Positions 1 through 10,999 of a stretch of DNA of 64,000 nt are shown one piece after another. The stretch lies in assembly GCA_024364735.1 (NCBI GenBank), contig JAGFNQ010005420.1:26212-90211 (forward strand), written 5' to 3'. This stretch comes from Boesenbergia rotunda (taxonomy: Eukaryota; Streptophyta; Magnoliopsida; Zingiberales; Zingiberaceae). The position numbers and the translations under genes were made by a program. Each line of letters starts with the position of its first letter. The stretch's first letter is position 1. The notes beneath the pieces are model-generated. The model did no database searches and was not told where the DNA came from. It saw nothing but the letters and a program-made list of their open reading frames with translations.

Positions 1-1708
1 CGAGGCATTGTTGCGATAATTAATTAGATTCTTAAATAGACAGACCAGTGCTTCCCAATAAGCAATGAGACAAAATCCTTTCACTTTGCATTCAGCTTGG
101 TGGATTCTTGTAGCATGCCATTCACAGTCCTGAGAGTGATGCAGCTCCAACCTTGAATGATAAAGCTACTAGGAAGGGAACTTGAGATAATGGATGCCAC
201 TCAGCGTGCCACACGGTTCGTCGAAGGCCAGGGGATCGTTAAACCAACGACTTCCACTTGGTCGGACATGGACTGATCGATTGCTTAGTTTATGGAACTG
301 CTCCAATCATCAACTCTAGCAGTGGAAATAAAAGAAGTGATTCCGGGGAATAGATATCGACTCTAGCAGATGGTGGATGTAGCTGCTGGTTAAATGAGTC
401 ATGCCCAATGAGCATGACTCATGGGTAGTAGTCGAGTTGGTATTCTAATAAATTTTGAAATAAATTCCAAGAAAATGTAAAATGTGTCGTTAGATATTTA
501 ATCTTTCTCCTATAAAAAAATATTATATTAGAACAAAATGACTCTCATTATTTACTTATTTGTATTTAGTCGGACGAGCGGCGATATTAATCGTCTAGGA
601 TAAGTGATATTACATTTTTGCTTCAGTTCATTAGCATTTTTTCCCAATTCTGCTCAAAAATAGGCAATTTATATATAGCAATGGAGTAACAATTACTTGG
701 GTTGAATCAAATTCAAGCAAAAAAATTTATTAAAAATCTCAACCTGAATATGGATAATCCGACCAATCCAAAAAACTCGATTTTAAAAAATTATTATTAT
801 TATTATTTTTATAATTTATTATTTTATCATTATCGTATTAACATTTATATCGATATACATAAGATATAAATTTTCAAAATAAAATTTAATTTCATCTTTA
901 AAACCTCACTAAATTTAAAATTTGAATCACCCCAAACCTAACTCGAAAATTTCTCAATCTGAATCTGATTCGAAATCTAAATCTGATTCAAATATGAAAA
1001 CTCTCAGTCCCATTTTCTCTTAATATTTTTCGGATCGATTTAGATCTGATAGACATGCCGCATTAATTTTTGCCATCCTAGCGTCAAATCATGAATGTTA
1101 AAAAAAATATTCCCAGGAGCTATGGTGCAACGGAAGGGTGGCTCCCGCGGTTTGATCCCTAGCTATTACGAATTTTATAAAAAAAATTCTTCCAAATGAA
1201 GCGTGTAACCATGGGATGTTGGACTTTTGGACCGTCCGTCATGAGAATTTGTCAATTTATTTTGATGGCCGATGAAAAATTTTATGGGATCGACTTATCC
1301 AACCTGACTAATTATTTTTCAAATGTAAAATAAATTGGTTTTTTTAAACAATGGACTAACATATATGGGCCCACACTATAGAGGTAGGCCGAGTCCTATA
1401 CAAGTACGAGAGATGTGACTCCTGCAAAAGATGGCTAGGGGCCCATTGGCGTGCGCCGATTCCATGCTTTGCGAAGTCAACTCATTGACCCTAAAGCCTC
1501 CGCCCACCGTGCATGACTATTGACGAGGCTTATTATTAGTTTATAATTATTTTTAAAAAACCACTTTTTCAATATATTAATTATAATAACATGTTAAATA
1601 TAATCTGCTAAATTAAACAAGTATTGATCATTATATTTTTGCCATTTTAATTTACCCAAGAAAATCAACTTACCTAAGAAAATCTTTATAATTTTCAAAA
1701 ATCAAGCA
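1..1708. other. AT-rich intergenic DNA, no gene seen
   Basis: No convincing reading frame, RNA gene or transposon terminus was found here apart from the weak SINE-like patch near 1.12 kb. The stretch is AT-rich with long A/T runs (for example 480-960). It is distal upstream sequence of the sugar transporter gene and could hold enhancers I cannot recognise. Confidence 0.6.
1115..1195 (+). repeat. Possible tRNA-derived SINE head fragment
   Basis: A box-A-like string TGGTGCAACGG (about 1123-1133) is followed by a box-B-like GGTTTGATCCC at 1149-1159, and then by an A-rich run. This order resembles the pol III promoter of a tRNA-derived SINE. The box spacing is a little short and no cloverleaf can be drawn, so it is not a tRNA gene. 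A chance match is quite possible. Confidence 0.25.
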
Positions 1709-1718
1709 GATTAAATAA

Positions 1719-2112
1719 GGGAAAATTTTCTTAAACTTCCCAATCCTAAAATTTTCTTTACATACAGTCCCAATTTAAAATTTTCTTTACATACAGTCCT
1801 CATTCAAAATTTTCTTTGCATGTAGTCCCTGATGGGATTGACAAGACAGTTCTGTGAGTATTATTTGAAAAAAGTTAGGTATAAAAGTTAGAAATTTGAG
1901 TATATAAGGTTGCATCCACCACATCAAAAAATTGTGTACTCAATTTTCACTTTTTTATACTCAATTTTTACTTTTTTATATTTATTTTTCACTGATGTAC
2001 TCAATTTTCACTCTTTTATACTCAATTTATAGGGAGTAAATGTAAAGAATTTATCAAATGGGGAATACAAACAAAGATCAATTTAGGATTAGAGAATTTT
2101 CTGTAATTTACT
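1719..2112. mobile_element. MITE-like insertion with 10-bp direct repeats
   Basis: A 394-bp AT-rich block is flanked by GATTAAATAA at 1709-1718 and again at 2113-2122, as expected of a target-site duplication. Its ends are imperfect inverted repeats: CCAATCCTAA near 1740 on the left answers TTAGGATTAG near 2087 on the right. Inside are three tandem copies of a TTTTCTTTACATACAGTCC-type unit (about 1747-1830) and four TACTCAATTTTCAC-type units (about 1938-2030). It encodes nothing. A 9-10 bp duplication suggests a Mutator-type non-autonomous element, but the termini are weak. Confidence 0.5.
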
Positions 2113-2122
2113 GATTAAATAA

Positions 2123-2728
2123 ACAGGCTCACATTTTATTATTAAAAACAAAAAATCAGTCAGCGTGCACCTTGGGAATTTAGGAACTCAAGCGTCGCGA
2201 TTCCACTCCACAAGTCAAACAATCTCCACGACTTCAATTTTCGACTTTTCTTCGTAATTAATGCACATCTTCGATCTAGACATTCATTTAAATTTTCCCA
2301 ATAAGTAATTTCAACCTTCAATTATTCCAACCAAATATCAAAAAACATGATATATGAAAACGAATGCGATCGCATACAAATTTAATATGGAATATAAGCT
2401 GGCTTGTTTTTAAAGTTCTTGAATAAATATTGCAAAATAGTAGCTGTTTCTAATTAGATCATGTTTAGTTGGAGTATATTTATGCGTACTGTTTTTTCAT
2501 AGAAAGTAATTTCGATAACTATATTTTATTAATTATAATATTTTTGGCGAATTATTTAGGGAAGATCTTAAATCGTATCTACGAATCAGTGAGCGTGAAA
2601 CGTTTAATGCGAAACGGGATAAGGTTGAAACAAAATTAGCATAATTGTAATTTCCATAAATAGATTTCTCGATCAACGGCCACGATTTCCCGGGTCGGGT
2701 CGGTTCGGCCAACACTCAACCGCATCTC
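2123..2728. other. Proximal upstream region of the STP gene
   Basis: This gene-free stretch lies between the MITE-like block and the TATA box of the sugar transporter gene. It is AT-rich until about 2660 and then becomes GC-rich towards the promoter. No motif was assigned with confidence. Confidence 0.5.
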
Positions 2729-2736
2729 TATTTAAA
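2729..2736 (+). promoter_or_regulatory. TATA box of the STP gene
   Basis: TATTTAAA lies 84 bp before the ATG at 2820, in a locally GC-rich setting. A transcription start some 30 bp downstream would leave a 5' leader of about 55-60 nt. Position and context support it, but nothing else confirms it. Confidence 0.55.
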
Positions 2737-2819
2737 CCCGCTCCCTCTTCGTGGTAGCGTCCAGTTGCTCCTCTATCTCTGTTTCTTCTCTAGCTTGCCC
2801 CGAGTGGTCGGCGAGAGCA

Positions 2820-5088
2820 ATGGCGGGCGGTGCGATCGTCAACTCCGGCGGAGGTAGGGAATATCCTGGTAATCTTACTGTGTTCGTCTTCTTCGCCTGC
2901 GTCGTCGCGGCCACCGGGGGTCTCATATTCGGCTATGACATCGGCATCTCCGGTGAGGATTTGATGTTCATTGTTGATCTAGATCTAGATGGTTTTTTTT
3001 ATTTATTTGTTGTTTGAAGTTGATCGATTTGGGGTTCTGCGTGGGTAGGCGGAGTGACGTCGATGGATTCGTTCTTGGAGAAGTTTTTCCCCGAGGTGTA
3101 CCGGAAGGAGAAGCTCGACACGAGCACCAACCAGTACTGCAGGTTCGACAGCCAGCTTCTGACGGTCTTCACGTCGTCTCTGTACCTGGCGGCGCTCATC
3201 GCTTCGTTCTGCGCTTCGGCGGTGACGAGGACGCTGGGGCGCAAGTGGTCCATGTTCGGCGGAGGGGTCATTTTCCTCGTCGGCGCCGTTCTCAACGGAG
3301 CCGCCAAGAACGTGTTGATGCTCATCCTTGGACGCATCCTCCTCGGAATCGGCGTCGGCTTCGCCAATCAGGTCGGTTTCCATCGTTTTGGGGGCAAAAA
3401 CCTTCTCGATAAAGATTGCCGAATCTTTTTTGATACGCTGATGAAGATGCATCGATTTCCGACCTAATTCGATTTCCACAGAGTTAATTAGAGAAAGCTC
3501 AACCCCTTTTTCCGTAGTATTTCTCGGTAACATCGACTTTTGCTTCCTCAAATAGGGTCCCTTTTTTTTCTTCTTTTTTAGGATTTAGGCGAAACTTTTT
3601 TCTTGCTTTCCTTTTCATTTTCTGGTTCGATCTAGAACGTTACTATCTCACTTCCAAATGCGAGGGCTATGTTTCTATTTAGTTGAATTGTTTTATTAAG
3701 ACTAGAAGATTGATTGTTGTTGGTTAGTAAAAAGTTGGCATCAATCAACGATTACGAATCTTGGTTGTCATGCTCGTGCACCATAACTTTTGTTATAAAC
3801 TTTTTTGTCGCAATCGAGGATTCTCTGCTCCCATTAGAAAGAAAATTAGCAATTGTTGCTGAGAAAAATGTCGCTAATAAAGAAAGCCTTTCTTTTTGTT
3901 CGTTCTGCAGTCTGTGCCAGTGTATCTGTCGGAAATGGCTCCGGCGAGGCTTCGGGGCATGCTCAATATCGGATTCCAGCTCATGATCACGTTGGGAATC
4001 CTCTTCGCCAACCTCATCAACTACGGCACCGCCAAGATCAAAGGCGGCTGGGGGTGGCGCGTCAGCCTCGCACTCGCCGCCGTCCCTGCCGCCATTATCT
4101 CCGTCGGCGCGCTTTTCCTTCCAGACACGCCCAACTCCCTCATCGAGCGTGGCCACTCCGAGAAGGCCAGGCAGATGCTCCGCCGCATTCGCGGCACCGA
4201 CGACGTCCTCGACGAGTACAATGACCTCGTCGCGGCTAGCGAGGAGTCTAAACTGGTTAAGCACCCGTGGGCTAACATCATGAAGAGGAAGTACCGCCCG
4301 CAGCTCATCATTACCATTCTCATTCCCTTCTTCCAGCAGCTGACCGGCATCAATGTCATCATGTTCTACGCCCCTGTGCTGTTCAGAACGATGGGTTTCG
4401 GCAACGATGCTTCTCTCATGTCCGCCGTCATCACAGGGATCGTAAACCTGTTCGCTACCTTCGTGTCTGTTTTCACCGTCGACAAGCTGGGCCGAAGGAA
4501 GCTTTTCCTAGAAGGTGGGATTCAGATGATCCTAAGTCAGGTACTAGAAATCTACTACATCTCTCTATTCCTCAGCTGCCACAATTCTGTATGACTGAAG
4601 TGAATAAATTCTGTATGCAGTCGATGGTCGGAATTTTAATGGCAATCAAACTGGGAACCAGTGGAGAGGGGAGCTTTTCAAAGACATACTCTGGTTTTCT
4701 GGTCCTCTTTGTTTGTATCTACGTGATGGGGTTTGCGTGGTCTTGGGGTCCTCTTGGATGGCTGGTTCCCAGCGAGATCTTTCCTCTCGAGATCAGGTCG
4801 GCAGGGCAGAGCATCAACGTTTCTGTCAATATGCTTTTCACCTTTGTCATTGCTCAAGCCTTCCTCTCCATGCTCTGCCACCTCAAGTTTGGTCTCTTCT
4901 TCTTCTTCGCCGGATGGGTGATCATCATGACCATCTTCATTGCTCTTTTCCTTCCTGAGACAAAAGGCGTGCCGATTGAAGAGATGATACATGTCTGGAA
5001 GAAACACTGGTTTTGGAGCAGATATATTTCTGATGACGATGTTCACGTAGGAAAGGTTGAGATGGGCAAACCCAATTCTGCATTTTGA
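2820..5088 (+). CDS. STP-type monosaccharide/H+ symporter, four exons
   Basis: Exons are 2820-2952, 3049-3371, 3911-4540 and 4621-5088. All three introns are GT-AG, and splicing gives 517 residues, the usual STP length. The protein is a 12-helix major facilitator that imports hexose with protons across the plasma membrane. The sequence opens MAGG and runs through LIFGYDIGISGGVTSMDSF. D40 corresponds to the proton-donor Asp of Arabidopsis STP10 and R140 to its partner Arg. C75 and C448 match the lid disulfide pair. QQLTGIN at 294-300 is the sugar-binding helix 7 motif, PDTPNSLIERG begins at 223, and PETKG closes the last helix at 474-478. The ATG was chosen because MAGG is the conserved STP start; the in-frame codons before it lie in the predicted leader. 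There is no frameshift or internal stop, so this is probably a working gene. Which STP paralogue it is cannot be told. Confidence 0.95.
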
Positions 5089-5989
5089 AGGATCAAATTG
5101 TTGTGTTTCTTTTGCAAGATCATTTTCTCAAGTGTCAACAAGAATACTTTTATATATCCTTTTAGCTACTTTTATTTCGTATGAATATAAGATTTTAACC
5201 ATAAATATCATGCACATCGCACGATAAAAACAAAATCTACAAAAATTCAAACTTTATCTTTCCATTCATCTTTTTGAAACAACAAAAAAAAAACAGAAAG
5301 AAATCCATCTAATTGCATCCTAAGGTGCCTTTTTTTCCGCAATGGATTTATTCTCGCCAATTCAACTACCCTTTTCTCAAAAGTTAGCTTCTTTTCCTGG
5401 ACGTTGCATGCGTTAAAGAATGAAGACTCTCCGACTCTTCCCGTGCTTCATACGCCATGGCCATGAAAAGGTCGAAACCGAGGCACGAAAAAGTTGCAGG
5501 AGATTTACCGATAACTCGGCTTGTGTTCCCCATTGCTTGTAATTAATGATCGATCTTCAATTGCGGATTGGTTTTGGATAAGATCGTGGATAAAATCCAG
5601 TGATGTGGAGGTGAGTTGTAACGTTGTAATCCTTGGTTCGAGGAGTGTCTTAAATTGTTTTTTCTTATTATTGCATGACTAACCTAATTAATGGCATCAC
5701 GTTGAAGAAAGTCTTTAAAACATGTTTTCTACTTTCTAGAATCTGCATTCATATCGATGCGGTTGGGAAAAGGTAAGGTAAGGTAAGAGGAGAACACCAA
5801 AATATTTTCATCCAATATATTTGGTGGAGATAAGATTTTACATAAAGGAATTAGGAACACAAGTTTTGGTGCTTTTGAGTCAGCGAGATCAGGAGGAAGA
5901 ACTAATGATGATTTTGATGGAGATAAGATTTTATAAAAAGTAGTTGTTCTCGAAGTGAATGACGTGAATAATAGATTATTGGGATGTTG
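5089..5989. other. 3' flank of the STP gene, no gene seen
   Basis: AT-rich sequence follows the TGA at 5086-5088 and probably includes the 3' untranslated region to about 5.2 kb. The rest shows no coding pattern. The small open frame on the minus strand at 5729-6055 has no recognisable protein features. Confidence 0.5.
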
Positions 5990-7372
5990 CCTTGAGTGAT
6001 GACGAGGGAGGAGACTTATGTATGCAAGGTTAACACGAGCGTTACAAGAATACACTGGAAGAAATTCTGACGGAGTCCTCTCCGACGCTCACGTTAGGAA
6101 TTACTCAAAGATAAAGAAGGAGTAAGGAAAGTAAATTAGTAGAGTTCTCCAAAAGTCCCCCCTTACCTAGGTGTCTAAGTACGTTATATAATCGCTGCTC
6201 TCCTCCTTCGAGTACTCTCACGTTGCTATAACTGCTCCTCTGTTCCCACGTCTCCTGATGCATGGTTGTCTGCCAACTGTCGTTCACTCGGAACTCCTGG
6301 TAACGGCGGCTCCGCACATTAACACATGCGTTGTCGATCGTAACTGTCAATCGACATTCTTATTTAGGGGACGTACGGGATGCTCGAAACGGTTGTCACC
6401 TATATTAAATATGTCATATCGTCATTAACGATAAACTTCTCTTATCCACGCTCTCTCTCCCAAGCTAGTCTCGGATTCCGCTCTCCGAGTTGGGTTCGGG
6501 AACCCTCAGTGCCTAAGCCGGTCCTGAGCACACCTCTTCCGAGGTGCACTCGGTAACTCCAGCCTGAGTCGGTCTCGGGTCTCCTTGCCCAAGTTGATTT
6601 CAAGCCCTTTTCTCTCAAGTTGGTCTCGGGCGAACTCTAGCCCGAGCCGATCTCGGGTCTCCTTGCCCGAGCTGATCTCAGGTCCTTTTCTCCTGAGTTG
6701 GTATTGGGTGATTTCCCCCTGACTTAGTCTCGAAGACGTTCTTGAGCATTTCTCATGGCACGTAGCCTTCCAGCGCCACATGTTCAGCTTGGGCTATTAA
6801 TCTTGATCACAAGTCCCCCCTTTAAGTCAAATCAAAGAAAGTTTGCGTGATTGATTGAACTTGTGGCGTGTCAAGAGAGAAATGTAGATAGAACGTACAG
6901 TTAACATCCTCATTCCTTGATGACTTTATGGGTTTTAGAAATCTAAATATTCGCGTCAGGACTCGAAGCAATCATTTGAATTGGTCCTAAGAGTTTCATG
7001 AGTTCCGATGTCCTGTGATGATGGTTGTAATCATTTATTAAAAGCGCATGAGGCGTATTAATGACGAGAAATTTTTTCTGCGAACAAACTGCCACCACGT
7101 GGTAGGATCCTCTCGAAGCACCCTTCTTTCGATGTGCTTAGTCAAGTCATACTAACCGGTGGCTATAATGAGCTACATACTTCTAGATCTGTGACTGACT
7201 CTCATCCACGCATCACGCATCCATTCCCTTGCATCTCTGCTACCTCTCCCTTATAAAAGGGGAAGCGAAAATGACCATCCACCTTCTTGCAATGCCGACC
7301 ATCGGAGCTCGTTACTTCCGCCTCCTTTAGCTAAAGTCCCTCCTCTCTTTGTAAGTCTTATTAAGCCCTCCT
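5990..7372 (+). mobile_element. Decayed gypsy (Tat-type) LTR/leader remnant
   Basis: The text around 6070-6110 (CTCTCCGACGCTCACGTTAGG) resembles the LTRs of plant Tat-lineage gypsy elements. From 6480 to 6740 there are imperfect tandem units of about 85 bp built on GGTCTCGGGTCTCCTTGCCC-like text. A promoter-like stretch with TATAAAAG follows at 7252-7259, and the reading frame at 8469 resembles the antisense-type ORF seen again at 40.4 kb. I infer one old Tat element fragment, interrupted by the solo LTR at 7373. The left boundary is a guess. Confidence 0.45.
7252..7259 (+). promoter_or_regulatory. TATA box ahead of the Tat ORF
   Basis: TATAAAAG lies in a GC-balanced stretch ending CTCCCTTATAAAAGGGG. 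Removing the solo LTR at 7373-8417 would put it about 170 bp before the ATG at 8469, a plausible distance for a promoter of the remnant's own ORF. The same layout, promoter then short leader then ORF, recurs before 40382. Confidence 0.45.
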
Positions 7373-8417
7373 TGTTGGTGCAATCGGCCCAAGTTTGATC
7401 AGGTAGATCATGAGTTTTGATGTGTGTGTCAATATAATTAAGTTAAGGTTTCATGTTGATCTAATATATGTATGTGAGTGTGCAGGTTTGCAGGATACAC
7501 ATTGACTTAGTTGGGTGTCTTCGGGTCCGGTGAAGGATAGCATGAGAGACAAGTCGTGGACTTGCATGCGTCCAAGGGACCGTGGGCAAAGCAGGGATGA
7601 TGAGCTAAGGGAAACAGACTTCGAGGCATACGCGAAGAATGGCATGGGAGACAGGCCGTGGGCTTGCATGCATTCGAGGGACGAGAGCCAAAGTCGAAGA
7701 AGGCTCGAAGGCAACAGATCGAAGTTGCTGGAGCAGGGACGATGAGCTGAGGGAAGCGGACTTCGAGGCATACGTGAAGGGTGGCATGGGAGACAAGCCG
7801 CGGGCTTGCATGCATCCGAGGGATGAGAGCCAAAGTCGAAGAGGATTTGAAGGTAACAGGTGGAGGTTGCTGAATGGAGAGTCAACTGAGTCTTGAGGAT
7901 TCGAGTGCTGAGAGAATTGTACTCGGGAAGGAAAACCCAAGGTGGCAGTCGACTGGTCCTTTACCAGTCGACTGGTGACCAGAATGCGAATTGTCAAGGC
8001 AGTGACATTTGAATTCGCGAAGACCAGTCGACTAGTAACGGTCAAATCAGAATCGAGCTCTATTTAAGAGAGCTCATGTTTGGCTATGTTTCTTTGGCGA
8101 AAAAAGCTTAGTAAGAGCCTGTTAGTAGCTTACAAGTGCTCAGGTTGTGTCAAAGTGCTGTGGCGAGGTTTCTCCACCCACAAGGAGCGACGAGGGCTAG
8201 CCGGAGGTATTCCGAGGAATCATCTACTAAAGGATCGGGATCGTCCACCTTACGGACAGCCGAGTAGGAGTTTTCATCTCCGAACCACTGAAAGGTGATG
8301 TGTTAGCATTGTTTAGTTTTAATTTGAGATTTCCACATGCGCTTGCTAACCATTGTAAGAAGAAAATCGAAAGAAAGCTATTCACCCCCCCTCTAGCATA
8401 ACGCAAAGATCCTAACA
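7373..8417 (+). mobile_element. Solo copia-type LTR with 5-bp target duplication
   Basis: The block begins TGTTGGTGCA and ends GATCCTAACA. It is flanked by CTCCT at 7368-7372 and at 8418-8422. The 3' end carries the TTCACCCCCC tract typical of SIRE-like plant copia LTRs, and TATTTAAG at 8061 would be its own TATA box on the plus strand. No internal region is present, so this is what LTR-LTR recombination leaves behind. It contains three ACCAGTCGACTGGT-type palindromes. It is related at its ends to the solo LTR at 23854-25203. The target repeat lies in pyrimidine-rich DNA, which slightly weakens it. Confidence 0.85.
7946..8036. repeat. Three CAGTCGACTGGT palindromes in the solo LTR
   Basis: Copies lie at 7946-7957 (12 nt), 7963-7976 (ACCAGTCGACTGGT, perfect 14-bp palindrome) and 8023-8036 (one mismatch). 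They lie 25-115 bp before the TATTTAAG box of the LTR, where a promoter control element would be expected. The same palindrome pair occurs in an unrelated gypsy LTR at 52269-52301. Confidence 0.7.
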
Positions 8418-8468
8418 CTCCTCTCCCTCTTCTTCCTCTTCAATCATCCACTCCTCTTCTTTAGAACC

Positions 8469-9355
8469 ATGGGCAAAAGTGGAAAGGTAGAGGAAAAGAA
8501 AGGAAAGAGCAAGAAGGAAGAAATCAAGGAGAAACAGGCATATCATCCGGAGTGGTACGAGGCCACATCATCAAGGGTTAAACCCGACATTTTACAGGCT
8601 GCCTGTGAAACCTATGGCATCCCAACAGATTTTGAAGTTAGAGTTCCCATGCTCGACCAATCTCCCATAGAACCTCTTTTAGGGTTTTACATTTTTCTCT
8701 TAGGTCAAGTAGAATTCGGTCTTCGCTTTCCAATCCTTCCTTTTTTTATGGACATATCTCAGAATTTTGACATTCCCTTTCACCAGATGACCATGAATGT
8801 CTTTGCTCCCATAGAACCCCTGAATGTCTTTGCTCAGATGAGAGGGGCATTCCTTCTATTCAAGATGCTTGGGATACCCTTGACCCCTTATTTTTTTTCA
8901 TTATTTTTTTCCTTCCGAACCTCGCGTCTAGAGGGGCTTTTAGTTTTCCTGCTCGCTTTAGATACTAATTCATAGATGGTCTCCCTTCTTCCCACAAGAT
9001 ATGGAAAGAGAGCTTCATTTTTATCAGACTTCCCGAGCGACCTTTCTGCCCGACTCACTGGCGGAAAGACCTGCCTCCCGCCCCCCCCCCCCCCCCCCCC
9101 ACGTCGGAACTGGGCGACTTTCAGCAAGACCAGGGGTACCAGCGAGCCAGAAGAATCTTAGCTGGAATGGAGTTCTATGGTCCGGATATGGTCCATTGCA
9201 AAGGGATTCTGTACAGGGCTGGGATTAGCCCCAAGGCCACCAGCCTTGGCCATGACCTCAGTAAATGTGCTATTTTATTAAATATCTATTTATACTAACT
9301 GATGTTTTTTTGCCTTTGTTTTGCAGAAGCCATCATGCTCGCTTGATCCATAAGC
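8469..9355 (+). pseudogene. Tat-element antisense-type ORF, degraded copy
   Basis: The frame opens with ATG at 8469 and a Lys/Glu-rich start (MGKSGKVEEKKGKSKKE). It then reads LRFPILPFFMDI and FLLFKMLGIPLTPYFF. These match the 'LRFPIHPFI ... FSLLRIPLVPENF' region of the homologous ORF at 40382, so both belong with the plant 'putative gypsy type transposon' domain (like Pfam PF04195). The first frame ends at 8975. Homology resumes in other frames: VHCKGILYRAGISP near 9190 corresponds to LLLKEGILFTFGLSP of the other copy. A possible donor at 9256 precedes a T-rich intron. Frame breaks and the C20 run at 9081 show it is dead. Confidence 0.55.
9081..9100 (+). repeat. C20 homopolymer run
   Basis: Twenty consecutive C bases interrupt the degraded Tat ORF. 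The true length may be uncertain because such runs are prone to sequencing error. Confidence 0.9.
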
Positions 9356-9496
9356 AAATTTCTCCAGTAAGAGCTAGTAGATGAGAAAACGTTGACTCCT
9401 TCTCAAGCTCTTGCAGACCCGTCCTCCGAGCCTACTGAAGACTCAAAGTTAGGAGTCTCTCATCGCCGAGCTATCCAGTACCCAAGAGATCAGCTT

Positions 9497-10010
9497 TGTT
9501 AGGATGTACACTAAAAGCCTTGTTTTTATATAGACATCTACATTTTGAAAGAGAATCACAAGATCACTGTTTGCATATTTATATTAGTATGTGCATATTG
9601 TCTGATACTTTACATTGTAGATAACATAGTTTGTGGTATCGCACAGAAGATCATGTTATCAGTCTCTTGTAAAGTATAAGTAGAGACTCACAACCGAGAT
9701 GAATTTGGACAAGTCATCGGGATGGTTATAGTGTAATTTGGTGTTGATTTATCTTGACCATAGAATTACACTAGTACACTTTGTGTGCATTGAGCAGGAC
9801 TGATATAGAGGTGATTCAATTTATACTGACTCTATAATTGAATTAGACCTCAGTTATTAAGGAGTGCATGCTCTTAATCCCGATATAATAATGGGCACAT
9901 GTACTTAATATTTATTTTCTTGATTTGCCAATGGACGAGATTTATTCTGTTAAATCGATAGACCCGGTAAGTTGAGAAATATAATTGTTTGATAGGTGAG
10001 TAGGCTTTTA
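9497..10010 (+). mobile_element. Truncated copia-type LTR fragment
   Basis: It starts TGTTAGGATGTACAC directly after the Tat remnant. It continues with text typical of a plant copia LTR, including a GTGGTATCGCACAGAAGATCATG segment and a CAATGGACGAGATTTA segment. No matching 3' LTR end or target duplication was found before the Myb-like pseudogene begins near 10.03 kb, so the right end is probably broken. The boundary is approximate. Confidence 0.45.
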
Positions 10011-10035
10011 AACCTTCAGAAGAATCATATAACCC

Positions 10036-10980
10036 AAAAAGATCAGGAAAAAACAAACATCAATGGTCTACTAAAGAAGATGTTGCACTTATCGAAACAT
10101 TACTACAATTAAACAATGACGGAGAGCTTAGAAACAAGAATGAGAAAGGTTTTAAGCTAGGACATGGATAAAAACTACAACAAATGCTTGAGATTAGCTT
10201 GCCTGGACATGGAATTAAGGCAAAATCACATATTGAATGAATGTTAAGAACATTCCAAAAGCTCCACAATGTTGCGCATGACTTGTTATATGGAGTTGGT
10301 AGTAGCGGTTTTGGTTGGGACTCAGAAAAAAAATATATTAAAGTTGAAAAAGCCGTGTGGGATGAATATCTGAAGGTAATTTGTTTATTATTAAAATATT
10401 TTTTTATTTTCATTTGTTTAGTTGGTAATATGATTTTTTTTTATAGACTCATCGAGATACAGAACAGTTTATATTCAAGTCATTACCTTATTATAATAAA
10501 CTTTTTATAATCTTTGGTGGAGACCGTGCATCTGGGAAAGATAGTCAAGTTCCTGCTGATATTGTGGAAGAATTAGATAGAGTAGCAAATGAAAATGATG
10601 ATGAATGTGTAGGTGTTGATGGAGATTCTGCTTCATATGGCCAAGATTTCATATTTGGATCAAATGAAGAGATTTTAAGCCAAAAAAGAGAAAGAGTGAG
10701 AGTACCAAAGATTTGTCTCAAGTTATTGAGAGATGACACCTATTCTTGGGGAAGAACTCAACAAGGCAAGTAATCGATTGAGTAATGCATTGGAATATGA
10801 CGAAGGAACTGGAAAAAGAATGAAAATCAATGAGATTTTAACAAAGTTACCTGGCCTTAGTATGTTGGAGCGACAAGAAAAATTGATTGTGATCGTGAGA
10901 CTACAGATATTTTCTTCACCATACTAGATGATGAAAAAGAAATTTGGGCGAAAGCATTATTGAGTGGAGTGAATTGAGGA
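10036..10980 (+). pseudogene. Myb/SANT-like DNA-binding protein, broken
   Basis: The frame reads KHQWSTKEDVALIETLLQL and then SLPGHGIKAKSHIE, RTFQKLHNVAHDLL and GFGWDSEKKYIKVEKAVWDEYLK. This is the pattern of the plant Myb/SANT-like domain (Pfam Myb_DNA-bind_3 type), found in PIF/Harbinger-associated proteins and in host proteins derived from them. An intron of about 70 bp fits between GTAATTTG near 10376 and TTATAG near 10446. The next exon (THRDTEQFIFKSLPYYNKL) continues into an acidic stretch and a closing TDIFFTILDDEKEIWAKALL near 10910. Stops after KLGHG and SHIE, plus a frame change near 10,900, make it a pseudogene. The MULE lies about 15 bp past its final stop. Confidence 0.65.
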
Positions 10981-10999
10981 GTAAGTCTTATAGATTTTA

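Noticed and set aside
1120..1195. A tRNA gene
   Set aside because: Only box-like words are present; no acceptor or anticodon stems can be formed.
3003..3551. Minus-strand open frame opposite STP exon 2, and similar frames opposite exons 3 and 4
   Set aside because: They are shadows of GC-rich sense codons and have no protein features of their own.
7450..8045. Overlapping frames on both strands with repeated HPSDACK/HASPRP-like peptides
   Set aside because: They lie within the solo LTR and reflect its internal repeats built on GGCTTGCATGCATCCGAGG.
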